A stretch of 10,924 bases of DNA from Bacteroidia bacterium (GTDB taxonomy: Bacteria > Bacteroidota > Bacteroidia > Bacteroidales > Dysgonomonadaceae). The position numbers and the translations under genes were made by a program. The notes under the pieces are model-generated. The model had not been told where the DNA came from, searched no databases, and worked only from the letters and a program-made list of their open reading frames with translations. The stretch is taken from the NCBI GenBank assembly GCA_030539475.1, contig JAUNRY010000051.1, positions 1 through 10,924 of the forward strand, given 5' to 3'. This document shows, in pieces, positions 1 to 5,623 of this stretch. Within the stretch, counting starts at the first letter, position 1. Every line of letters starts with the position of its first letter.

Positions 1-87
1 CTTACTAACAAACAGAAAGGAGGGAAGTATTTACCAGTTACCAAAGACAAAACAGCGTTTTGAGTTTTTAATTAAAACAAAAAAGTG

Positions 88-807
88 ATGAAAACAAATT
101 TTAAAATTTATTCTACAAGGGGGCTCGATACCATTGGCCGGAATGTGGTATATACCACCCTGCAAAACAGTCAGCAAGAGGCACAAACACATCCGCTGTT
201 CCTTGCTGCAAAAAATGAACTGGAAGCCTATTCGCCGCTGGTGCTCAAGCCCGCTCGGTCGGGGATGAGCGAAGCGGAAAACGCCGCGCTGCTGGTGGTG
301 CAAAGCCATTACAAGCGGTTGCAGAAAATGGTGGATGCGCACGCGTTGTTTCCCGAAACCGAAAAAGGCAAAGCCGCCGTGGCGTTGCAAGCGGTTTTTA
401 AAAGAGCCGGCAAGTTGTATGACGTGAAGAAAGGCGATGCCGTGTCGTCGGTAGAGAACTTGGTTGCTGAATTTGCCAAGCCCGAAATGGCCGCGCATAT
501 TGCCACGCTGGGACTCACAACCGAAGCCGAAGAACTGCGGACAGCCAAAACGGAGTTCAATAATGTGGCGGGCCAACGGCTGAACGTGAAATCGGAACTG
601 CGCCAAACCGACAGCGCCAGCATCGGGCGTAAGAAACTGGAGAAAGCCCTGGGCAATTACCTCCGGTTTGTTACGGCTATGCGCGGCGTGGAAGGATGGG
701 AAGACCTGTATTCCGACCTCAACGAGGTAATGAAAGCAGCCCGTTTGGCAATTCGCCAGGGCAAAGAACCGGTAATTATTACCGATGAGCCGCCGGCAGT
801 TCCATAA
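88..807 (+). CDS. Helical protein of unknown function, DUF6261-like
   Basis: Encodes 239 residues from the ATG at 88. A GTG directly before it at 85 would add one residue, but the ATG after an A-rich stretch is the more likely start. The protein has no signal peptide or membrane segment. It is almost wholly alpha-helical by composition, rich in Ala, Glu, Lys and Leu, with a central stretch (about residues 55-215) of amphipathic helices and a short Pro-rich tail ending PPAVP. The helical pattern late in the protein (a NNVAGQRLNVKSELRQ segment, then GRKKLEKALGNYLRFVTAM) recalls Bacteroidota DUF6261-type proteins, but this is recognition by style and not a verified match. No catalytic motif is visible. 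It stands alone, is followed 24 bases later by a strong hairpin, and its reading is GC-richer than the flanking DNA, as expected for a real gene. Function unknown. Confidence 0.8.
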   Translation: MKTNFKIYSTRGLDTIGRNVVYTTLQNSQQEAQTHPLFLAAKNELEAYSPLVLKPARSGMSEAENAALLVVQSHYKRLQKMVDAHALFPETEKGKAAVALQAVFKRAGKLYDVKKGDAVSSVENLVAEFAKPEMAAHIATLGLTTEAEELRTAKTEFNNVAGQRLNVKSELRQTDSASIGRKKLEKALGNYLRFVTAMRGVEGWEDLYSDLNEVMKAARLAIRQGKEPVIITDEPPAVP

Positions 808-831
808 AACCGCCGGTGCGTGAAAACGGAG

Positions 832-867
832 AAACCTTTGCCAAATCCGGAACTTTGGCAAAGGTTT
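832..867 (+). terminator. Hairpin terminator after the first gene
   Basis: A perfect 14-bp inverted repeat: arm AAACCTTTGCCAAA at 832-845, 8-base loop, matching arm at 854-867. It begins 24 bases after the stop codon of the gene ending at 807. The tail after the stem (GTTTTGAG) is only modestly T-rich, so it may be a weaker or bidirectional terminator. Its core CTTTGCCAAA is shared with the terminator at 7095-7127. Confidence 0.75.
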
Positions 868-893
868 GTTTTGAGAAAAAGTGTGTATATTTG
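865..893 (+). promoter_or_regulatory. Possible Bacteroidota promoter
   Basis: TATATTTG at 886-893 matches the Bacteroidota -7 consensus TAnnTTTG. TTTG at 865-868, 17 bases upstream, could serve as the -33 element, although it lies within the terminator arm and the spacing is slightly short. If used, transcription would start near 900 and give a long leader of about 280 bases before the glutaminase gene. Match by eye only. Confidence 0.3.
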
Positions 894-1180
894 TGCGGTG
901 GCAAATAAGGTGAGTTTGCAAATGTATTGAAAGCTACTGAGGTTGAAAGCAAAAGATAAGGTAAATTTAGTCAACAAAAACCTTCGCAGCCGAAAACCTG
1001 CATATATTTTAAAGCAGGTAAATAATTTCACCTGGCCTGCCGCCCTCTTTTACAAAGGGGACGAGCGAAGCGGAGGGGTTATTATCACGGATTACCACAC
1101 AAACAGCCAATCTTTGCTCGTTACTCTTTGCTCTAAAAGTCTAATGTCTATAAATCTATCAATCCCTCTATCTTAAAAAA
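894..1180. other. Gap before glutaminase; repeat-like, no convincing gene
   Basis: No convincing gene lies here. A 77-codon open stretch starting at a TTG (943-1176) has no family features and ends against the next gene. Visible structure: a short hairpin at 1044-1060 (CCTCTTT, loop TAC, AAAGGGG with one G-U pair), followed by GC-rich DNA containing GAGCGAAGCGGAGGGG at 1063-1078, which looks like dispersed-repeat DNA. A 9-base direct repeat TCTTTGCTC occurs at 1111-1119 and 1125-1133. The last bases before the glutaminase ATG are A-rich (1174-1180), as usual for a Bacteroidota translation start. Confidence 0.4.
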
Positions 1181-2095
1181 ATGAACTACTCCAACACTTT
1201 TCAGGAAATCTACAACGAACTCCAAAACGTAGAAGACACCGGCCACGTTGCCGACTACATCCCCGAACTGGCAACCGTGAACCCCAACCAATTCGGCGTG
1301 CACCTAACCACGGTGGGCGGAGAACATTCCGCCTTCGGCGATTCGGAAAAGCGGTTCTCCATACAAAGTATCGCCAAAGTGTTTGCGTTTGTGATGGCCT
1401 ATTCACGGGTGAAAAGCAATATCTGGGAGCGGATGGATCTGGAGCCGGCAGGAACGCCTTTCAACTCGCTCGTGCAACTGGAGTACGACAAAGGCATTCC
1501 CCGCAACCCGTTCATCAACGCCGGCGCCATCGTGGTGTGCGATATTCTGGTTGATGAGCTGGCTTCTCCCAAAGAAAACGTACTTTCGTTTATTCGCGGC
1601 CTTTCCAACAGCCACACCATCGATTACAACCCCATTGTGGCGCACTCCGAAAAAAAATCCGGATACCGCAACTACGCGCTGGTGAACCTGATGAAATCGT
1701 TCGGCAACATCCGCAACAACATAGATAAAGTAATGGATCTTTATTTCAGCATCTGCTCCATCGAGATGAGTTGCCGCGAGCTGGCAGATTCGTTCCTGTT
1801 CCTCGCCAACAACGGCGTTGTCCCCCACTCCGGCGAACAAATTCTTTCGCCCAGCCGCACCAAGCGCGCCAACGCGCTGATGCAAACCTGTGGTTTTTAC
1901 GACGAAGCCGGACAATTCACCTTCAAAGTGGGGCTCCCGGGCAAAAGCGGCGTGGGCGGCGGCATCGTGGCCGTGCATCCCCTTAAATACAGCATTGCCG
2001 TTTGGAGCCCGCGCCTCAACAAAAAAGGAAATTCATACAAAGGAATGCTGTTTCTGGAAGAGTTTACCACGAAAACAGAATTGTCTATCTTTTAG
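1181..2095 (+). CDS. glsA: Glutaminase
   Basis: Hydrolyses L-glutamine to L-glutamate and ammonia in the cytoplasm. The 304-residue length is normal for the bacterial glutaminase family, which has a serine beta-lactamase-like fold. The catalytic Ser-x-x-Lys motif is present in FSIQSIAKVF (Ser63, Lys66); many relatives have SISK, so Ala65 is a mild variant. Other expected substrate-site residues are in place: Asn113 in RNPFINAGAIVV, Glu157, Asn164 in GYRNYALVNL, Tyr188, Tyr240 in CGFYDEAG and the GKSGVGGGI loop at 254-262. The start is the ATG at 1181 after an A-run. No partner gene such as a glutamate decarboxylase or antiporter, which sometimes accompanies it in acid resistance, is seen nearby. 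Ends TTT TAG, directly followed by a palindromic element. Confidence 0.96.
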   Translation: MNYSNTFQEIYNELQNVEDTGHVADYIPELATVNPNQFGVHLTTVGGEHSAFGDSEKRFSIQSIAKVFAFVMAYSRVKSNIWERMDLEPAGTPFNSLVQLEYDKGIPRNPFINAGAIVVCDILVDELASPKENVLSFIRGLSNSHTIDYNPIVAHSEKKSGYRNYALVNLMKSFGNIRNNIDKVMDLYFSICSIEMSCRELADSFLFLANNGVVPHSGEQILSPSRTKRANALMQTCGFYDEAGQFTFKVGLPGKSGVGGGIVAVHPLKYSIAVWSPRLNKKGNSYKGMLFLEEFTTKTELSIF

Positions 2096-2097
2096 GG

Positions 2098-2152
2098 TGC
2101 TTCGAGTTCCGACTCGAAGTGATTCGCTCGTTCTGACGAGAACTCGAAGAGG
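2098..2152. repeat. Palindromic element after glsA
   Basis: Starts three bases after the glutaminase stop codon. It can fold in two ways: two small hairpins with tetraloops (TTCGAGT-TCCG-ACTCGAA at 2101-2118 and CTCGT-TCTG-ACGAG at 2127-2140), or one long structure pairing CTTCGAGTTC (2100-2109) with GAACTCGAAG (2140-2149), a perfect 10-bp arm. It lacks a T-run, so it looks more like a REP-type dispersed palindrome than a plain terminator, though it may protect or end the glsA transcript. Confidence 0.6.
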
Positions 2153-2229
2153 CTTTACAATGCCAATTGCAATTAGCATCACCCGCAACCCGAAAATCTC
2201 TTAAATTAACAAAAAAGCATCCGCAAGCA

Positions 2230-2260
2230 TTGTCTTTTAAGCTGAAAACGTTTATTTTTG
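2230..2260 (+). promoter_or_regulatory. Promoter for the coiled-coil gene
   Basis: TATTTTTG at 2253-2260 fits the Bacteroidota -7 consensus TAnnTTTG exactly. A TTG at 2230-2232, 20 bases upstream, is in place for the -33 element. Transcription would begin around 2266, giving a leader of about 20 bases before the ATG at 2286. That placement also argues against the upstream GTG at 2262 as the start codon. Confidence 0.6.
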
Positions 2261-2285
2261 TGTGCAAATTCAGAAACTCGCATTC

Positions 2286-3176
2286 ATGAAAATAGATTTC
2301 AAAGAACGTACTCCGCAATTAATTGCCATAATTGGTGTTTTAGTGTTGGTTTTAGCTGTTGCCCTTGTGTATATCGTAAGCAAAAACAAGCAGATAACCA
2401 CCATGGAGCAGCAGTTTACCGTTGACAAGCAAGAGCTCGAAGACGAATACGAAGCTATTTCCATGCAATACGAGGGATTTAAATTCAGCGTTCAGAACGA
2501 TTCGCTGCTTTATAAACTGGAGAACGAACAGGCCAAAGTGCAACGCCTGCAAGAGCAACTGCGGATGACCGATGCTGCCAACAAAGCCGAAATTAAACGC
2601 CTGAGAGACGAACTGGCAACCCTGCGAAAAGTGCTCAAGTCGTATGTTCAGCAAATAGATTCGCTGCATCGGCTGAATACCGAATTGCAGGCAAAAAACG
2701 AACAAATCACTCAACAATACCAGCAAACCAGCCGTACACTCAACCAGGTTTCGCAGGAAAAAGAACAGCTTAGCGAAAAAGTTACCTTAGCCTCCAGGCT
2801 CGATGCCACGGGCATAACCGTGAAAGCGGTGAACGACCGCGGCCGCGAACAAAAACGGCTGAGCCGCAGTTCACAGTTTGTGGTTTCGTTTCTTATCACC
2901 AAAAACATTACCGCCGAGCCCGGCGAAAGAACCATTTACGTGCGCATCATGTCGCCCGACGGCGGCGTCCTCACCAAAAATCCGGGCAGCACATTCCCAT
3001 TCGAAAACGGTAATCTTCAATATTCTATCCGGCGGATTGTGGAATACGGCGGCGAGGAAATTCCCGTTACCATGTATTGGGACATCGAAGAGTTTCTGAT
3101 GCCCGGAACCTACAAAGCCGATATTTTTGCCGACGGCAGCCTTATCGGTTCGCGCAGCTTTGCGATGGAAGATTAG
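2286..3176 (+). CDS. Membrane-anchored coiled-coil protein, unknown function
   Basis: Encodes 296 residues from the ATG at 2286; a GTG at 2262 in the same frame is too close to the predicted transcription start. Layout: short basic N-terminus, one hydrophobic segment (about residues 11-31, ending VYIVSKNK), a long coiled coil (about 36-172) rich in Glu, Gln, Leu and Lys, then a mixed, beta-rich domain (about 178-293) with alternating hydrophobic strands such as QFVVSFLITKNI and RTIYVRIMSPDGG. The single N-terminal segment without a clear cleavage site suggests an inner-membrane anchor with the coiled coil and C-terminal domain in the periplasm. I do not recognise a named family, and no enzyme motif is visible. 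The TAG stop is followed in frame by a 33-codon open extension holding a 10-residue tandem repeat (3177-3278), so the C-terminus may have been longer. Confidence 0.85.
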   Translation: MKIDFKERTPQLIAIIGVLVLVLAVALVYIVSKNKQITTMEQQFTVDKQELEDEYEAISMQYEGFKFSVQNDSLLYKLENEQAKVQRLQEQLRMTDAANKAEIKRLRDELATLRKVLKSYVQQIDSLHRLNTELQAKNEQITQQYQQTSRTLNQVSQEKEQLSEKVTLASRLDATGITVKAVNDRGREQKRLSRSSQFVVSFLITKNITAEPGERTIYVRIMSPDGGVLTKNPGSTFPFENGNLQYSIRRIVEYGGEEIPVTMYWDIEEFLMPGTYKADIFADGSLIGSRSFAMED

Positions 3177-3278
3177 GGAGACGATGGCTCTGCTTTCGTT
3201 GAATTGGGAGACGATGGCTCAGACTTCGTAGAACTGGAAAACAACAACGAAAGAAACCGCCTATTTGGCGAAGATTAA
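3177..3278 (+). other. In-frame extension after the TAG stop, with a tandem repeat
   Basis: Directly after the TAG at 3174-3176 the same frame stays open for 33 codons to a TAA at 3276-3278. It would encode two 10-residue acidic repeats, GDDGSAFVEL and GDDGSDFVEL, then ENNNERNRLFGED. The DNA repeat units are 3177-3206 and 3207-3236, 30 bases each and roughly 25 identical, so the unit length is a whole number of codons. Differences such as TTG/CTG, GTT/GTA and TCT/TCA leave the protein unchanged, which hints at selection on the reading. The extension could be a remnant of a longer protein, a readthrough tail or a chance frame. Confidence 0.4.
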
Positions 3279-3308
3279 CCTTTCGTCGCACACATTTAAC
3301 AATCTTTC

Positions 3309-3334
3309 ATGCAGCGTTTTTCGCAAAACTGCAT
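3309..3334. other. Bulged hairpin in the intergenic gap
   Basis: ATGCAG-(CG bulge)-TTTT at 3309-3320 pairs with AAAACTGCAT at 3325-3334 around the loop TCGC. No T-run follows; instead AT-rich DNA (TATACTATATATAG, 3336-3349) leads towards the next gene. It could end the preceding transcript or be a regulatory structure. Confidence 0.35.
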
Positions 3335-3406
3335 CTATACTATATATAGAATCAAATTCAATACGTTAGCATCGGATACGGAACAAAAATATCGACTCTG
3401 TTTTTC

Positions 3407-3970
3407 TTGTGTTTTGTAACCACAACTCTCATTTCAGAGCTAAAAGCACAGGAATTTAACGACGAAATGAAGAAAAAACTTCGCCAATCGCTCATCGTGC
3501 CCGACCAGAAACAGATGCAACAAGAACTTCTCCGGCAATCCATTAAAATACGTCCGCAACAAAACGACGAGGTGTTAAAAATATCACCCACCACCAAACT
3601 CCCCACCAAGTACGATAGAATTCAAGTACTGCATCCAGCCGAAGAATATGAAATTCATCTCAACCTGAATCCAACTAACGTAGATAAAAGTCAGTTGAAC
3701 CGTGCAACCATAGATTATTCCACCGGAAAATACAACGCCGTGCCCGATGCGCGCAGCATTACGCAATGGGCACAATACACACGTGGAGATTACGGTTTGG
3801 GAGTTTACGCCGATGAAAAATCACCGGATTGGCTGCGTAAATTATCAAAAATGACAAATCCTGCCCGTTCAGGTTTCGATATCGACCCCGTTCGCGCCAT
3901 TCAAAACCACAAAGCCCGCAAACGAAAAGTGAAAGTGGACAGAATAAAGAAAGCGTACGGAATGGATTGA
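3407..3970 (+). CDS. Probable secreted protein, unknown function; start codon unclear
   Basis: From the TTG at 3407 it reads 187 residues, but this is probably not the true start. The frame is open upstream to a TAG at 3347-3349, and the upstream codons give KISTLFFLCF running into VTTTLISELKAQ: a basic residue, a hydrophobic core and a KA-Q end typical of a Bacteroidota signal peptide. No ATG, GTG or TTG lies in that stretch, so either a rare start such as ATA (3389) or ATC (3371) is used, or the start codon has been lost. The mature part begins EFNDEMKKKLRQ, is hydrophilic, has a middle section with LPTKYDRIQVLHPAEEYEIHLN and ends in a strongly basic helix (NHKARKRKVKVDRIKKAYGMD without its first residue is about 20 long). 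No domain recognised. It ends in TGA. Confidence 0.65.
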   Translation: MCFVTTTLISELKAQEFNDEMKKKLRQSLIVPDQKQMQQELLRQSIKIRPQQNDEVLKISPTTKLPTKYDRIQVLHPAEEYEIHLNLNPTNVDKSQLNRATIDYSTGKYNAVPDARSITQWAQYTRGDYGLGVYADEKSPDWLRKLSKMTNPARSGFDIDPVRAIQNHKARKRKVKVDRIKKAYGMD

Positions 3971-4028
3971 AATGATAAAAAATCTGCGAATTTCGTCCTT
4001 TATTACACGATAATTTAAAATAAATCAC

Positions 4029-4036
4029 TATTTTTG
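4029..4036 (+). promoter_or_regulatory. Possible -7 box upstream of uxaC
   Basis: TATTTTTG matches TAnnTTTG exactly. No clear TTTG-type -33 element is found at the right distance upstream. If used, transcription would start near 4043 and leave a leader of about 160 bases carrying the inverted repeat at 4113-4173. Confidence 0.4.
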
Positions 4037-4112
4037 GGAATTCAAGTTTCTTTTGCAAGAAAGACTGTGTACGTAAACAATTTCTGTGTTATTGGAATCA
4101 AAAAACTTATTT

Positions 4113-4173
4113 GTATGAAACGCGCATGTGAATCAGTTACACCGCCGGTAAATGATTGTTGCGGGTTTCATAC
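4113..4173. promoter_or_regulatory. Long inverted repeat in the uxaC leader
   Basis: GTATGAAACGCGC at 4113-4125 is the reverse complement of 4161-4173 (GCGGGTTTCATAC) apart from one base, with 35 bases between the arms. Inside lies a smaller near-palindrome TTACACCGCCGGTAA at 4137-4151. It ends 32 bases before the uxaC ATG. It could be a structured mRNA leader or a pair of operator half-sites for a hexuronate-responsive regulator. I do not recognise a known riboswitch class in it. Confidence 0.45.
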
Positions 4174-4205
4174 GGCCATAATGAAAAAAATAAAAAAATA
4201 ATCGT

Positions 4206-5612
4206 ATGAAAAATTTCATCTATAAAAACTTTCTGTTACAGACAGATACTGCCCGTGAACTGTATCATGAGCATGCCAAAAAACAACCCATCATCGATTA
4301 TCATTGTCACTTAGACCCGGCACACATTGCCGGCGACCGGAAATTCGACAACCTGGGGCAAATATGGCTCGAAGGCGACCTCTACTAATGGCGAGACATG
4401 CGCTCAAACGGCATCATCTAGCGATACATATCGGGAAAAGACACATCGGATTGGGAAAAATTCGAAAAGTGGGCGCAAACCGTTCCCTATACCATGCGCA
4501 ACCCACTCTATCATTGGACGCACCTGGAGCTGAAAACAGCTTTCGGCGTGGAAGAGTTGCTCCATCCCAAAACGGCCGAAAAAATATACGATACCTGCAC
4601 GAAAAAGCTCAGGACACCCGAATTTTCCGCACGCGGACTGATGAAAAAATACAACGTTGAAGTGGTCTGTACCACCGACGATCCGGCCGATTCGCTGGAA
4701 CACCACATCGCGTTGAAAAACGAAGGTTTCGAAATAAAAGTCCTCCCCACCTGGCGTCCCGATAAAGCCATGGCAGTGGAAAAGCCGGTTGAATACCGCG
4801 CTTATCTCGAAAAATTATCCGAAGTATCGGGAATCTCCATCCTTAAATTCAGCGATTTAATGGAAGCCTTGCGCAACCGGCACGATTTCTTCGCATCCGT
4901 GGGTTGCAAACTTTCCGACCACGGAATTGAGGTATTTTATGCCGAGCCATACACGCAAAGCGAAATAGAAAACATCTTCGATAAAGTGTACGGCGGAGAT
5001 GAGTTGTCGAAAGGAGAAATCCTGAAATTCAAATCGGCCATGCTTTACGAAGGAGCCGTTATGGACTGGGAAAAAAGCTGGACACAGCAATTTCATTACG
5101 GAGCCATCCGCAACAACAACACCCGCTTGTTCAACCAACTGGGCGCCGACACCGGCTTCGATTCCATCGGCGATTTCAACGTAGCAAAAGCCATGAGCCG
5201 CTTTTTCGACCAACTGGATAAGGACAACAAATTAGCCAAAACCATTATATACAACCTCAATCCGAAAGACAACGATATGGTTGCCACCATGATTGGAAAC
5301 TTTCAGGACGGATCGGTAGCCGGAAAAATACAATTCGGCTCCGGCTGGTGGTTCCTCGATCAGAAAACCGGAATGGAAGCACAAATGAATTCCTTGTCGA
5401 ACCTGGGCCTTTTAAGCCGGTTCGTGGGAATGCTTACCGATTCGCGCAGCTTCCTCTCCTACCCTCGCCACGAATATTTCCGCCGCATACTCTGCAACCT
5501 GCTCGGCAACGACATCGAAAACGGACTTCTGCCCGCATCCGAAATGAAATTCATCGGGGAAATGGTAGAAAACATATCGTACAACAACGCGAAAAATTTC
5601 TTTAACTTTTAA
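4206..5612 (+). pseudogene. uxaC: Uronate isomerase, interrupted by two in-frame stop codons
   Basis: UxaC converts D-glucuronate to D-fructuronate and D-galacturonate to D-tagaturonate, the first cytoplasmic step of hexuronate breakdown. Read from the ATG at 4206, the frame runs 469 codons to the TAA at 5612, the normal family length. The metal-binding His-x-His motif is present in IIDYHCHLDP (His33, His35), and the rest follows the family closely: GKDTSDWEKFEKWAQTVP, RNPLYHWTHLELKTAFG, EVVCTTDDP, LPTWRPDKAMAVE, LSDHGIE, QFHYGAIRNNN, GSGWWFLDQK, SRFVGMLTDSRSFLSYPRHE. It is broken by TAA at codon 61 (4386-4388), where relatives have Lys before WRAMR, and TAG at codon 72 (4419-4421), where relatives have Glu before RY. 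Each stop is one base change from the expected codon. No indel or other decay is seen. The ATG at 4494 opens a 372-residue piece without the HxH motif, unlikely to be active. Confidence 0.9.
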
Positions 5613-5623
5613 TATCTTCAATA

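Noticed and set aside
31..921. Long open frame on the minus strand opposite the first gene
   Set aside because: Its protein is rich in Phe, His, Gln and Arg with no domain pattern, and it runs through the terminator hairpin; it is the antisense shadow of the 88-807 gene.
943..1176. 77-codon open frame before glutaminase
   Set aside because: TTG start, low-complexity non-family protein, spans repeat-like DNA; no support as a gene.
3176..3236. 30-base direct repeats as a CRISPR array
   Set aside because: Only two adjacent units without spacers; the unit is a tandem duplication in frame with the preceding gene.
4113..4173. tRNA or known riboswitch in the uxaC leader
   Set aside because: No acceptor, D-loop or T-loop consensus and no recognised riboswitch core; only a simple long inverted repeat.
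3174..4421. Genetic code with TAA or TAG reassigned
   Set aside because: Well-supported genes in the same window end normally at TAA and TAG, and their frames do not continue with family sequence.
4304..4660. 118-codon frame overlapping the start of uxaC in another phase
   Set aside because: The uxaC phase reads through this stretch with clear family sequence before, between and after the two stops, so the alternative phase is a shadow.
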